From the NCBI GenBank assembly GCA_015059785.1, contig SUZS01000009.1, positions 1 to 63,498 on the forward strand: a stretch of 63,498 nucleotides of DNA. The letters are read 5' to 3'. Positions 7,522-16,127 of this stretch are shown in pieces; position 1 is the first letter of the stretch, and every line of letters begins with the position of its first letter. Under the pieces are notes generated by a model. That model did not search any database. It saw only the letters and a program-made list of their open reading frames with translations, and was not told where the DNA came from. The position numbers and the translations under genes are program-made. The DNA is from Rikenellaceae bacterium (GTDB lineage Bacteria; Bacteroidota; Bacteroidia; Bacteroidales; Rikenellaceae).

Positions 7522-8648
7522 TAGATATCCTTTGTAAGATTTTTAACAAGCGTATACTGCGAGAAGAACTCCTTGGCAAATACACGCAGAACAGTATATG
7601 AAGGTATAGCTACTAACATTCCTACAATACCGCCCACAGAGCCCGCCAGAAGGATTACGATAAAGACCTCAAGCGGATGTGCATTTACCCTTTCGGAGTA
7701 GAGCGTAGGCTGGATAACAAAGTCATCAAGACCCTTGACAGTGAGCAGCGTGCCGACAATAACAGCAAGGGTATAACCTATTGTACAACCCTCTATAGGT
7801 GCTACAATACCCACAAAGAGTGAGGCTATGCCACCCATAACAGGACCAGCGTAAGGTATAACATTCATCACACCCATAATCACGCCGATAAAGCAGGCAT
7901 CTTCAACAGCAACTCCAAAAATCATCAGCACAACTGAGATTACCGTCATAAGTATCACACTCTCAAAGAGTAAGCCCGTAAAATATCGAGACAGAAGCAC
8001 TGTTATCTTATCAAGCGCACGGGTGACATTCTCCGTATAGCGCGAAGGGAACAGCGCACTTACCATCTTATAGAACAGTCCATCCTCCTTAAGGAAGAAA
8101 AATGTGATAAACGAAACAGAGAAGAATGCTACTACAAAGCTCAGCGTGATATCCACAATAGACGAAAATGCCGTATTTATGGTCTGATAATCAAGCACCT
8201 TACGCAACCAACCGACAATAATTTCGGAAACAGAGACGCTCTGCTCAGGCATAATGGCAAGGCTACTAAGATACTGCTGCACAGCCTCAAGAGGTTGCTG
8301 GATGTTAGATAGTACTGCGCGTAGGTCAAGAGTTGCAAGTGAAGAGACCTTGCCCACAACAAGTGGCACAACAAGTAGGCAGAAGCCCACAAGGGCAACC
8401 CACATCACAACAAGGGTCACAAGAGCCGACAGCCAACGAGGAACGCCCCATTTGCCAATCTTAATGTTGCTGATTACTCGCACAAGTGGGCGACCAATAA
8501 TAGCCAGCACCGCCGAGATAAGGATATAGACAACCGTAGAGCTGAAGTACCACAACAACGCTCCGACAAGCACCACCGCAACGGCACCTGCAGCCCACTT
8601 TGCTATATTCTGACTACTACTCATCTGACCAATCTCTTTATACTTCAA
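7521..8648 (-). CDS. AI-2E family transporter (TqsA/PerM-like)
   Basis: Polytopic inner-membrane protein of 375 residues. An N-terminal pair of hydrophobic segments is followed by a soluble region (about 100-150) and a C-terminal bundle with the family features PYAGPVMGG and VNAHPLEVF. E. coli TqsA of this family exports autoinducer-2, while other members do unrelated jobs. Here it is the first gene of the run that contains luxS and the nucleosidase, which favours an AI-2 link. Met9 (codon at 8624) is an alternative start. Confidence 0.88.
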   Translation of the reverse strand: MKYKEIGQMSSSQNIAKWAAGAVAVVLVGALLWYFSSTVVYILISAVLAIIGRPLVRVISNIKIGKWGVPRWLSALVTLVVMWVALVGFCLLVVPLVVGKVSSLATLDLRAVLSNIQQPLEAVQQYLSSLAIMPEQSVSVSEIIVGWLRKVLDYQTINTAFSSIVDITLSFVVAFFSVSFITFFFLKEDGLFYKMVSALFPSRYTENVTRALDKITVLLSRYFTGLLFESVILMTVISVVLMIFGVAVEDACFIGVIMGVMNVIPYAGPVMGGIASLFVGIVAPIEGCTIGYTLAVIVGTLLTVKGLDDFVIQPTLYSERVNAHPLEVFIVILLAGSVGGIVGMLVAIPSYTVLRVFAKEFFSQYTLVKNLTKDI

Positions 8649-8656
8649 TTCTTACT

Positions 8657-8742
8657 CTACACACACTCTCTCCTATCTTCTCTCCCCTAACTCCTCTCTT
8701 CTAACTCCCCCTCTTCTAACACCCTCTCTTCTAACACCCTCT
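8657..8742. repeat. Pyrimidine-rich imperfect tandem repeat
   Basis: About four imperfect copies of a 13-17 base unit with the core CTCTTCTAAC(A/T)CCC fill the gap between psd and the exporter gene; the left copies are more degenerate. The other strand is almost purely purine. No promoter or hairpin is seen inside. The same CTAAC-type core recurs at 26619-26646. Confidence 0.7.
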
Positions 8743-9438
8743 CTACTCGTCAGCATCCTCTGCGCCGAAGTCTCCGATGCGAGCGATAGGGGTCTGTGTG
8801 CCCACTACTCTATCGCCAATCTCCACGAGCAGCTCTGCATTTTCAGGCAGAAGGATATCTATTCTTGAGCCAAACTTGATAAAACCGCACTTATCATTCT
8901 GGTGTACCTCTTCGTCAACCTTCACATAGCTAACGATACGGCGAGCAACAACGCCTGCAATCTGACGGAATAACACCTCTATGCCCTTGCGAGTCTCAAC
9001 AACAGTTGTTGTGCGCTCATTCTCTGTAGAAGACTTTGGATGCCAAGCGACAAGGAAGCGACCTGGGTGATACTTGAAGTACTTCACTATTCCACCCACA
9101 GGGAACCAGTTGATATGCACATTTGTCACAGACATAAATATAGATACCTGAAGGCGTTTTTTACCCTCAAAGTACTCATTCTCCTCAACTACCTCAGTCA
9201 CAACCACACGACCATCACAAGGCGAGAAGACAAGGTCTGCATCGTGAATCTTGATTCGTCTTGGCTCACGGAAGAATGAGACAATAAAGAACCAGAACGC
9301 CACAAGTAACACTGTAATAAGCGACAGTAGCCAGATATTCTCGCGAGCCTCAATCATATAGTAGAGCAGTGTCCACAATGCTGCAAGGCAGACGCCAGAG
9401 ATAGCGATAATCTTATAACCCTCTTTATTAATCTTCAT
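8743..9438 (-). CDS. psd: Phosphatidylserine decarboxylase proenzyme
   Basis: Makes phosphatidylethanolamine from phosphatidylserine in the inner membrane. The 231-residue protein is the short type. Two hydrophobic segments lie near the N-terminus (about 10-52). The self-cleavage Gly-Ser that yields the pyruvoyl group is in KFGSRIDIL near residue 195, and the catalytic FMSVTNVHINW region is near residue 104. It follows cdsA by 12 bases, which places two phospholipid steps in one operon. Confidence 0.93.
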   Translation of the reverse strand: MKINKEGYKIIAISGVCLAALWTLLYYMIEARENIWLLSLITVLLVAFWFFIVSFFREPRRIKIHDADLVFSPCDGRVVVTEVVEENEYFEGKKRLQVSIFMSVTNVHINWFPVGGIVKYFKYHPGRFLVAWHPKSSTENERTTTVVETRKGIEVLFRQIAGVVARRIVSYVKVDEEVHQNDKCGFIKFGSRIDILLPENAELLVEIGDRVVGTQTPIARIGDFGAEDADE

Positions 9439-9450
9439 TGGTCTATGGTT

Positions 9451-10314
9451 TTATAGGTTTGTCATAAGTAAATAGATAAATGCGAATGGAGCCGAGATAA
9501 GCAGGGCATCAAAGCGGTCCAAAATACCTCCGTGACCAGGCATTATTGCGCCAGAGTCCTTAACACCCGCGCTACGCTTAAAGAGCGACTCTACGAAGTC
9601 TCCCGCAACGCCTGTAATGGCAATAATTGCTCCAAGACCTGCCCAAACGGCGATATTTCCACCAAGCAGATATCCAAAGAGCACCGCGAAGCCCACTGCT
9701 GCGACAACTCCGCCAACAAATCCCTCCCAGCTCTTCTTTGGAGAGATGCGCTCGCACATACGGTGGCGACCAAGTGTCATACCAACAAGATATGCAAACA
9801 CATCGTTAGCCCAGATAATAAGGATGTAGCAGATAGCATACCACGGCAACCAGTTACCCTGTCCGCTCAACAACTGTGGCACAGCAAGCATTGCCGACAC
9901 TGGAAGTGCTACATATACCGCACCCATAAGCGTTACGCCGACATTTGCAATCGGATGTTCGTAGTTGCGAAACAGCTCCAAAATAAAGCTGCCGAACATC
10001 AGTAGCGGGATAAGTGCCAACACTATCCAAACAACGCTTGTGCTCCAGTGGCAACCATCCATAACCACCTCGACAAATGCCAAAGCAGCAAAGGCGTATA
10101 CCACTAGTGCAAGTGTAGCTCCTAAATATCGCTGTGGCTTATATCCACACCCCTCACAGAGGTTATAGAACTCCCACACGCCAACCGCAGCCACAACAGC
10201 CATTAGTGCCACATATCCATATCCAGAGATAAGTGTAGCACCAAAGAGTACCGCTGCAAGTACAGCACCGCTAAGTGTGCGAACAGTAAGGTTTTTAAGT
10301 TTCTCTTTATTCAT
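9451..10314 (-). CDS. cdsA: Phosphatidate cytidylyltransferase
   Basis: Makes CDP-diacylglycerol from phosphatidic acid and CTP, the branch point of phospholipid synthesis. The 287-residue protein has about eight membrane segments. The family signature is complete near the C-terminus: SLFKRSAGVKDSG followed by PGHGGILDRFD. SPKKSWEGFVGG lies about 55 residues earlier. It lies 20 bases after ftsH and 12 before psd. Confidence 0.95.
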   Translation of the reverse strand: MNKEKLKNLTVRTLSGAVLAAVLFGATLISGYGYVALMAVVAAVGVWEFYNLCEGCGYKPQRYLGATLALVVYAFAALAFVEVVMDGCHWSTSVVWIVLALIPLLMFGSFILELFRNYEHPIANVGVTLMGAVYVALPVSAMLAVPQLLSGQGNWLPWYAICYILIIWANDVFAYLVGMTLGRHRMCERISPKKSWEGFVGGVVAAVGFAVLFGYLLGGNIAVWAGLGAIIAITGVAGDFVESLFKRSAGVKDSGAIMPGHGGILDRFDALLISAPFAFIYLLMTNL

Positions 10315-10334
10315 AGTAGGTTCGGTTAGTCTGT

Positions 10335-12284
10335 TTATACCTCTGCGGTCGGAACTGTATCTGCCTCTGGAGCACTCTCCTGCTTTGGCTCACGAGGTCC
10401 AAGAATGCGCTCTACATCCTCTGTAAATACCACCTCACGCTCAAGCAGCAGCTCTGCAAGGGCAGTAAGACCCTCACGATTCTCGTTAATAGTCCTCTCC
10501 GCCATAGCATAAGCCTGAGCAATAATTGCCTTCACCTCGTCGTCTATCTGCTGTGCAGTGCGCTCGGAGTATGGCTTCGTAAATGCCATATCGCTCTGGC
10601 CTGTAGAGTCGTAGTAGCTGATAGTTCCTACCTTTTCGCTCATGCCGTAGTATGCCACCATAGCATATACCTGCTTGGTAACACGCTCAAGGTCGTTAAG
10701 CGCACCTGTAGAGAGGTGACCGAAGAATATCTGCTCTGACACTCGACCTGCAAGTGTAGCTGCAATCTCATCCATCCACTGCTCCTTGGTTGTTATCTGT
10801 CGCTCCTCTGGTAGGTACCACGCAGCACCAAGGGCCTTTCCGCGAGGGATGATAGTAACCTTGATAAGCGGATTTGCATTCTTCAGTTTCCAGCTCACTG
10901 TAGCATGTCCCGCCTCGTGGAAGGCTATAGTGCGCTTCTCAGCAGGCGAGATAACCTTATTCTTCTTCTCAAGGCCACCGATAATACGGTCTATAGCGGC
11001 AAGGAAATCCTCCTTAGAGACAAACTTCTTATTATGACGAGCAGCGATAAGCGCCGCCTCATTACAAACATTTGCGATATCTGCGCCCGAGAAACCAGGA
11101 GTCTGACGCGCAAGGAACTCGCGGTCAAGGTCTGGGTCGAGCTTGAGCTTGCGAAGGTGCACATCAAAAATCTGCTTACGCTCGTGAATCTCTGGCAGAC
11201 CCACCTCAATCTGACGGTCAAAGCGACCCGCACGCATAAGTGCTTTATCAAGAATATCGGCACGGTTTGTCGCCGCAAGAACTATTACACCCGCGTTGGT
11301 CTGGAAGCCGTCCATCTCTGTAAGAAGCTGGTTGAGCGTATTCTCGCGTTCATCGTTTCCTGAAAAGCCCGCATTTCTACCGCGCGCACGACCAATAGCG
11401 TCAATCTCGTCAATAAAGACGATGCACGGAGCCTTCTGCTTTGCCTGCTCAAAGAGGTCACGCACACGCGAAGCACCTACGCCGACAAACATCTCAACAA
11501 AATCTGAACCCGATATAGAGAGGAAAGGCACATTAGCCTCGCCAGCAACGGCCTTAGCAAGCAGGGTCTTACCCGTTCCTGGAGGACCCACAAGCAGCGC
11601 ACCCTTTGGAATCTTGGCGCCAAGCTCGCGGTACTTACCTGCATTACGCAAAAAGTCCACAATCTCCATAATCTCGACTTTTGCCTCCTCAAGACCTGCA
11701 ACATCCTTAAATGTCACCTTGCGGTTTGGATCATCCTGATCAAACTCCTGCGCGCGAGCCTTGCCCACATTCATAATACCACCGCCAGCGCCGCCCGTAC
11801 CACCACGGCTAAAGCCTCGCATTATAAATATCCAGATAACAATAAAGAAGACCCATGGCAACCAGTTGAGCAGCGAGTCCATCCAGCCGCTACGATGGTT
11901 GTCGTATGTAAGTGCCACATTTGTTGGACTAAGAGCCACCGCCTTGTCAAAATCCTCTCTAAAGGTCTCTACAGAGCCTATCTGGAACTCAAGCTGATGA
12001 CCCTCTGCTGGTAACGCCGCAAACTTAGACTGCTCATCTGCCGAGAGCTGCGCCACACCCTGCTCTGTAAGATAAACCAACGCCTTGTCACGATTGACAA
12101 TCTCGATTTTACTCACTAAACCTCTTGTAATAAGGGTATCAACCTCACTCCAATCAGTTGTCACAGGCTTCTTGGGACTCTGACCAAAGAGAGCAAAACC
12201 CAAAATAGCTATAAAAATGACCGTCCACAACCACATCATATTGGGACGCAGACCAACTTTTCCGTTATTTTTCTTCTTTGCCAT
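10335..12284 (-). CDS. ftsH: ATP-dependent zinc metalloprotease FtsH
   Basis: Membrane-anchored AAA+ protease for quality control of membrane and regulatory proteins. The 649-residue protein has two N-terminal membrane segments (about 17-32 and 138-156), then a Gly-rich linker (about 162-168). Walker A GPPGTGKT is at 233-240, followed by the second-region [10 protein letters not shown]. The zinc site HEAGH is at 456-460. The tail is acidic and flexible. It lies 79 bases after rsfS in the same direction. Confidence 0.97.
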   Translation of the reverse strand: MAKKKNNGKVGLRPNMMWLWTVIFIAILGFALFGQSPKKPVTTDWSEVDTLITRGLVSKIEIVNRDKALVYLTEQGVAQLSADEQSKFAALPAEGHQLEFQIGSVETFREDFDKAVALSPTNVALTYDNHRSGWMDSLLNWLPWVFFIVIWIFIMRGFSRGGTGGAGGGIMNVGKARAQEFDQDDPNRKVTFKDVAGLEEAKVEIMEIVDFLRNAGKYRELGAKIPKGALLVGPPGTGKTLLAKAVAGEANVPFLSISGSDFVEMFVGVGASRVRDLFEQAKQKAPCIVFIDEIDAIGRARGRNAGFSGNDERENTLNQLLTEMDGFQTNAGVIVLAATNRADILDKALMRAGRFDRQIEVGLPEIHERKQIFDVHLRKLKLDPDLDREFLARQTPGFSGADIANVCNEAALIAARHNKKFVSKEDFLAAIDRIIGGLEKKNKVISPAEKRTIAFHEAGHATVSWKLKNANPLIKVTIIPRGKALGAAWYLPEERQITTKEQWMDEIAATLAGRVSEQIFFGHLSTGALNDLERVTKQVYAMVAYYGMSEKVGTISYYDSTGQSDMAFTKPYSERTAQQIDDEVKAIIAQAYAMAERTINENREGLTALAELLLEREVVFTEDVERILGPREPKQESAPEADTVPTAEV

Positions 12285-12363
12285 AATTGTTTTACATGTT
12301 AATTACAGATGTACAACGACATTTCGCCATACAAATTGCATCGAGGAGCAAAAAAGTAACACA

Positions 12364-12720
12364 CTACTCAACATCCTCATACTCCACCATCGGAGCATCT
12401 GCCCACAAATCCTCCAGACGGTAGTAGTCACGCAAATCAGTCTGAAAGATGTGTACCACAACATCAATGTAGTCCATAGCCACCCACAGACCAGTCTGCT
12501 TACCCTCTACACGCCAAGGGTTCTCCCCAAGCTTGAGATATACCGCCTCCTCAACCGAGTCAGCAATAGCACACACCTGAGTCGTAGAGTCAGCATTGCA
12601 CACTACAAAATGTGAGCAAATCGTACCATCCATACCGCTCAAATCCAGCGACACAACACCCTTACCCTTCTTATCCTGAATTGCCTCGGCAATCACCTCA
12701 ATCAATCTCTGTTCTTCCAT
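12364..12720 (-). CDS. rsfS: Ribosome silencing factor RsfS
   Basis: Binds ribosomal protein L14 and stops subunit joining when nutrients are scarce. The 118-residue protein shows family features: DKKGKGVVSLDL, the CSHFVVCNADS stretch, and the C-terminal GLWVAMDYIDVVVHIF. It is the first gene of the rsfS-ftsH-cdsA-psd run and has a well-formed promoter directly upstream. Confidence 0.95.
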   Translation of the reverse strand: MEEQRLIEVIAEAIQDKKGKGVVSLDLSGMDGTICSHFVVCNADSTTQVCAIADSVEEAVYLKLGENPWRVEGKQTGLWVAMDYIDVVVHIFQTDLRDYYRLEDLWADAPMVEYEDVE

Positions 12721-12749
12721 ACCTATTTTGATATAATACTATAATCACG

Positions 12750-12780
12750 CAAAGATAATAAAAATTTACCAATTTGCAAA
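12750..12780 (-). promoter_or_regulatory. Promoter of the rsfS-ftsH operon
   Basis: On the minus strand TTTG (12777-12780) is followed by 19 bases and TATCTTTG (12750-12757). The start of transcription would lie about 25 bases before the rsfS ATG. The TTTG box directly abuts the T tract of the terminator at 12782-12805. Confidence 0.75.
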
Positions 12781-12781
12781 T

Positions 12782-12805
12782 AAAAAGGAGGTGAATAGCA
12801 CCTCC
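12782..12805 (-). terminator. Terminator after the MATE relic
   Basis: GGAGGTG (12787-12793) and CACCTCC (12799-12805) form a perfect 7-bp stem with a 5-base loop. On the minus strand it is followed by five T. It now ends transcription from the MATE region just before the rsfS promoter. Confidence 0.8.
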
Positions 12806-12827
12806 GTAGACCATTTTGAACAAGGAC

Positions 12828-12920
12828 TTACCTACTCTTTTGGTAAACCATTTCCAGTTGGTGCGACATAAAGTATTGAGCCACACCGCGCAGGGCCATA
12901 TAGGCAGTGAAAGCTAACCA
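12828..12920 (-). pseudogene. Relic of a second MATE transporter gene (C-terminal 30 codons)
   Basis: Thirty codons and a stop, read on the minus strand, begin WLAFTAYMALRGVAQYFMS and end MVYQKSR. They match the last 30 residues of the intact MATE gene (13053-14369), which begin WLAFTAYMALRGIAQYFMS and end MVYDKSSTQ, with the differences clustered near the end. Homology stops abruptly at 12920, where the dispersed repeat begins. The relic keeps its own stop and is followed by a terminator, so it looks like the 3' end of a duplicated or older tandem gene whose body was lost. Confidence 0.85.
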
Positions 12921-12994
12921 ACGCTGCGATTAAGCCGAGGGCAGAGTCAAGCTTGTTTGAACTATGCCGAGGCGACGCAGTGAAGGCGAGCCTT
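12921..12994 (+). repeat. Dispersed repeat family 1, copy A (diverged)
   Basis: Begins ACGCTGCGATTAAGCCGAG and ends GTGAAGGCGAGCC. The same backbone appears at 26666, 33053, 33134 and 55509. The central part (GTCAAGCTTGTTTGAACTA) differs from all other copies, and the 128-base hairpin module is missing. It separates the MATE relic from the intact MATE gene. The rest of 12995-13052 holds only a palindrome pair. Confidence 0.75.
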
Positions 12995-13021
12995 ATAGAC
13001 ATCTGTTTACTGATGGATATG

Positions 13022-13045
13022 GTCAATTGACAGCAGTCAATTGAC
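13022..13045. repeat. Paired palindrome GTCAATTGAC
   Basis: Two copies of the perfect 10-base palindrome GTCAATTGAC (13022-13031 and 13036-13045) flank AGCA. Each copy can also pair with the other, giving a 10-bp stem with a 4-base loop just after the MATE stop codon. There is no T tract, so it may be a 3' end structure or an operator-like site. Confidence 0.6.
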
Positions 13046-13052
13046 TAACAGC

Positions 13053-14369
13053 CTATTGTGTCGAGCTCTTATCATACACCATTGCAAGCCTATCCGACAT
13101 AAAATACTGAGCAATCCCGCGCAATGCCATATAGGCTGTAAAGGCGAGCCACAGTGCATCGTTCCCGATAAATGGATAGAGCGTGTAGTAGAGGCCAAAG
13201 TAGGCCGCCGTAGAGATGAGCATTGAGTTGCGAAGTATTCGCGTAAGGGTTGCGCCAACCATAATACCGTCCATAAGAAATGGCAGTGCAGCGGCCATAG
13301 GAATTACAATAACCCAGCCGATATATCTCTGAGCAACCTCCAGTATCTGAGGTAGTTGAGACTCATCTCCAACGAACAGACCCAGAATATTTTTCCACCA
13401 GAAAAGGTAGACAACAATACAGACCACAGCCGTACCCAAAGCCCAGACAACGCATCGTTTTATACACAGTCTAAGTGACAGTTCATCCCTTGCCCCAACA
13501 AAGCGGCCTGTAAGAGCCTCGGCAGCGTAAGCAAAGCCGTCGTTCATATAGGAGAAGAGTGTAAAAAGTTGCAGAAGCATAGTATTTACCGCCAGCACAA
13601 TATCGCTACCCATACGAGCAGATGCAGCGGTAAAGAATGTGTAGACCATAACGATGCAGAAGGTGCGGATAATAATATCGCCATTGACCTTAAAAAACTC
13701 CCTCAGCGCGCTCATATCCAATACTTTAGCGATATCTACGCGATGTAGCGTATTTCTAAAGTATACCACCAGAAGCAACAGTGAAAGAAGCATACCGCTC
13801 CACTGCGCCACGACCGATGCGTAGGCAATACCCGTAATGCCCATATCAAAGCCAAAGACAAACCACAGGCTCAGCAACACATGCAGAACATTGATAAATA
13901 TTGATGTCCACATAGGTATCACTGCGTTCTGCATACCCGTAAACCAACCATTAAGGCCAAAGAGCATAATACCCGCAGGCACTGCCCAGATACGAGCATA
14001 GAAGTAGTCCGAAACCATCTTTGAGCCATTCATCATCCACAGCGAGAGTTCGCCAAGCGGATACTGTAACACAAGCACCAGAACGCCCAAAATTGCTGAG
14101 ATACCGACAGCGCGAACAAGCATCGCTGTTGTAGTTTCAAAGTCCTTAGCACCAAAGGCTTGCGCCGTAATGCCGCTTGTACCCATACGGATAAACGAGC
14201 AGTTCCAGTAGATAAAATTAAAGATAGACACCCCCACAGCAAGTGCGCCGATTGTAGTAGCACTGTCGCCCGTATGACCAGCTATTGCCGTAGAGAAGAT
14301 TCCCATCAGCGGCACGGTAATACTGGAGATGATATTCGGTATTGCTATTCTGAAAATTTCACGATTCAT
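13053..14369 (-). CDS. MATE family efflux transporter
   Basis: Inner-membrane multidrug/organic cation antiporter of 438 residues with about twelve hydrophobic segments in two halves. The N-terminal part MNREIFRIAIPNIISSITVP and the following GHTGDSATTIGALAVG are typical of the DinF/MATE group. The substrate is unknown. A relic of the end of a close paralogue lies just downstream (12828-12920). On the minus strand TAATTTTG (14374-14381) sits 4 bases before the ATG, so the transcript may be almost leaderless. Confidence 0.92.
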   Translation of the reverse strand: MNREIFRIAIPNIISSITVPLMGIFSTAIAGHTGDSATTIGALAVGVSIFNFIYWNCSFIRMGTSGITAQAFGAKDFETTTAMLVRAVGISAILGVLVLVLQYPLGELSLWMMNGSKMVSDYFYARIWAVPAGIMLFGLNGWFTGMQNAVIPMWTSIFINVLHVLLSLWFVFGFDMGITGIAYASVVAQWSGMLLSLLLLVVYFRNTLHRVDIAKVLDMSALREFFKVNGDIIIRTFCIVMVYTFFTAASARMGSDIVLAVNTMLLQLFTLFSYMNDGFAYAAEALTGRFVGARDELSLRLCIKRCVVWALGTAVVCIVVYLFWWKNILGLFVGDESQLPQILEVAQRYIGWVIVIPMAAALPFLMDGIMVGATLTRILRNSMLISTAAYFGLYYTLYPFIGNDALWLAFTAYMALRGIAQYFMSDRLAMVYDKSSTQ

Positions 14370-14388
14370 GCTGCAAAATTACCTAAAA

Positions 14389-14420
14389 TTTGGAAATCAA
14401 AAACAAAATTTATAATTTTG
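14389..14420 (+). promoter_or_regulatory. Promoter of the small lipoprotein gene
   Basis: TTTG (14389-14392), 20 bases, then TAATTTTG (14413-14420); the ATG follows 30 bases later. Confidence 0.65.
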
Positions 14421-14450
14421 TATAATAATACACATATAAAAAGTCACAGT

Positions 14451-14888
14451 ATGAAAAGAGCTTTTTTGTTTATGGCACTCTGTTGCGCCGTTATATTCAC
14501 ATCGTGCGACAAAGATGACGACATTAAGGAGAGCGATATTCCAAGTATAGAGTTTGAGCAGAAGGAGTACACACTACCTGCCGAGGGTGGTGTAGTGGTA
14601 ATTCCTGTACTCTCTACGGGTATTGACTTTGCTACAATCCGCTATACATTTGATGATGCGTGGTCTTTTGACAAGAGTGGTAATATGATTCCGCGGGAGG
14701 GTTGGATAGATTTGGTAGTGATACCAAACTACCCTCAGTCGCGCACATTAATGCATGGTCGCTCAGGCATTGAGCTTACTGTGGAGCCAAACAACTCTTT
14801 AGCCAATCGCACAGCTTGGCTTATTGTTGGCAGTTTTGCGGACACAGAGAGTGTGGTTTTGCGTCAGCCTACAGTCAATGCGAAGTAG
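14451..14888 (+). CDS. Small lipoprotein with a beta-sandwich-like domain
   Basis: Protein of 145 residues. The signal peptide MKRAFLFMALCCAVIFTSC ends in a lipobox with the lipidated Cys at 19, followed by acidic residues (DKDDD), which in Bacteroidota often goes with surface export. The rest, with EYTLPAEGGVVVIPVLSTG and a C-terminal SVVLRQPT, resembles BACON-type Ig-like domains. The start at 14451 is set by the signal peptide and the promoter. No function can be assigned. It stands alone between the divergent MATE gene and the pseudouridine synthase. Confidence 0.8.
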   Translation: MKRAFLFMALCCAVIFTSCDKDDDIKESDIPSIEFEQKEYTLPAEGGVVVIPVLSTGIDFATIRYTFDDAWSFDKSGNMIPREGWIDLVVIPNYPQSRTLMHGRSGIELTVEPNNSLANRTAWLIVGSFADTESVVLRQPTVNAK

Positions 14889-14968
14889 ATATTATCACAA
14901 GTTACGCCTTAAATATACAATTAAGCGGTTATTTTCGTAGAAAAGAGGTTGCTATCGGGAAATTTCAC

Positions 14969-14976
14969 TACCTTTG
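14969..14976 (+). promoter_or_regulatory. -7 box for the rluB-like gene
   Basis: TACCTTTG ends 18 bases before the ATG at 14995. A weak GTTG lies 17 bases upstream. It rules out the earlier in-frame ATG at 14974, which would fall inside the promoter. Confidence 0.6.
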
Positions 14977-14994
14977 CAGCCAAAATATAGTACT

Positions 14995-16107
14995 ATGGCA
15001 AAGTTTAACACAGAAAATTCGTCAACACTTTCACGATTTGCAAAAGATAAGCGCGTACGCACTGCGGCTCCAAAGGAGCGCACAGAGCGCGGTGAGCGTC
15101 CATTCTCACGCCCTAAGCGCGCATCATACAATCCACATTTTACTGAGGACAACCGTCTGCGTGACGAGTATACACCATCTGAGCGCAGCGAGCGTCCTGC
15201 TCGCCCAGCACGCCCTACCCGCCCTTCATCTGGCAAGCCATACGGCAAGCGCACTGAGGGTGGATACAAGGGCAAACCACAGGGCGCAGGTGCAGCAAAA
15301 CCATACGGAAAGCGCAGCGAGGAGGGTCGTACAGGCCGTCCACGCACAACAGAGCGTCGCAGCTATCCGAAGTTCAACCCTAACAAGCAGACTGGCGAGG
15401 TTCGCCTAAACCGTTTTGTAGCCCAGTCGGGCATCTGCTCACGCCGTGAGGCCGATGAGCTGATTGCAGCAGGCCTTGTAAGTGTAAATGGCATTATTGT
15501 CACTGAGCTTGGCACAAAAGTGAAGCCAGGCGATGAGGTGCGCTTTAATGGCGAGAGAATACAGGGCGAGAAGCATGTATATCTGCTTCTAAACAAGCCA
15601 AAGGGATATGTCACAACTCTTGAGGATGACCACGCAGCAAAGACCGTAATGGAGCTTATTGAGGGTGCTTGCACAGAGCGAGTATATCCAGTAGGCCGTC
15701 TTGACAAGAACTCACTTGGACTTCTGCTCTTTACAAACGATGGCGATATTACCCGAACTCTTACACACCCTTCACTGAAAAAGAAGAAGGTTTACGAGGT
15801 AACTCTTGACCAGCCACTGACTCGTGCAGACTTTGACACTCTTGCCGAGGGAGTGACTCTTGAGGATGGCGAGGCATACTTTGACGAGATATCTTGGCTT
15901 AAGGATGACAAGAAGTCTGTAGGCGTAGAGATTCACTCTGGCAGAAACCGTATCGTACGCCGTATGTTTGAGCATCTGGGCTATCAAGTGACAAAGCTTG
16001 ACCGTGTATACTATGCCGGTCTTACAAAGAAGAATCTCAAGCGTGGAGCTTGGCGTTTCCTCACTGTGGACGAGGTAAATCGTCTTAAATCAGGAAGATA
16101 CGAATAA
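14995..16107 (+). CDS. rluB: Pseudouridine synthase (RsuA/RluB family) with a long basic N-terminal tail
   Basis: Makes pseudouridine in ribosomal RNA. The 370-residue protein has three parts. Residues 1-135 are a disordered basic tail rich in Arg, Lys, Pro, Gly, Ser and Glu, with a repeated KPYGKR motif. An S4 RNA-binding domain starts near 136 (VRLNRFVAQSGICSRREAD). The catalytic domain carries GRLDKNS with the nucleophile Asp237, and LTHPSLKKKKVYEV. The core is most like RluB (23S rRNA), though RsuA or RluE cannot be excluded. The hpt gene follows after 20 bases. Confidence 0.88.
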   Translation: MAKFNTENSSTLSRFAKDKRVRTAAPKERTERGERPFSRPKRASYNPHFTEDNRLRDEYTPSERSERPARPARPTRPSSGKPYGKRTEGGYKGKPQGAGAAKPYGKRSEEGRTGRPRTTERRSYPKFNPNKQTGEVRLNRFVAQSGICSRREADELIAAGLVSVNGIIVTELGTKVKPGDEVRFNGERIQGEKHVYLLLNKPKGYVTTLEDDHAAKTVMELIEGACTERVYPVGRLDKNSLGLLLFTNDGDITRTLTHPSLKKKKVYEVTLDQPLTRADFDTLAEGVTLEDGEAYFDEISWLKDDKKSVGVEIHSGRNRIVRRMFEHLGYQVTKLDRVYYAGLTKKNLKRGAWRFLTVDEVNRLKSGRYE

Positions 16108-16127
16108 CAAACAAATAGCAAACCCAA

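Noticed and set aside
8657..8742. Possible CRISPR array
   Set aside because: Units are 13-17 bases, imperfect and directly joined, with no spacers and no cas genes.
12832..13026. Minus-strand open frame of 64 codons
   Set aside because: It reads the MATE relic in the wrong frame and the repeat; the homologous frame ends at the stop at 12828.
14816..15409. Plus-strand open frame of 197 codons over the start of the pseudouridine synthase
   Set aside because: It is the out-of-frame image of the low-complexity Arg/Pro tail and crosses that gene's promoter.
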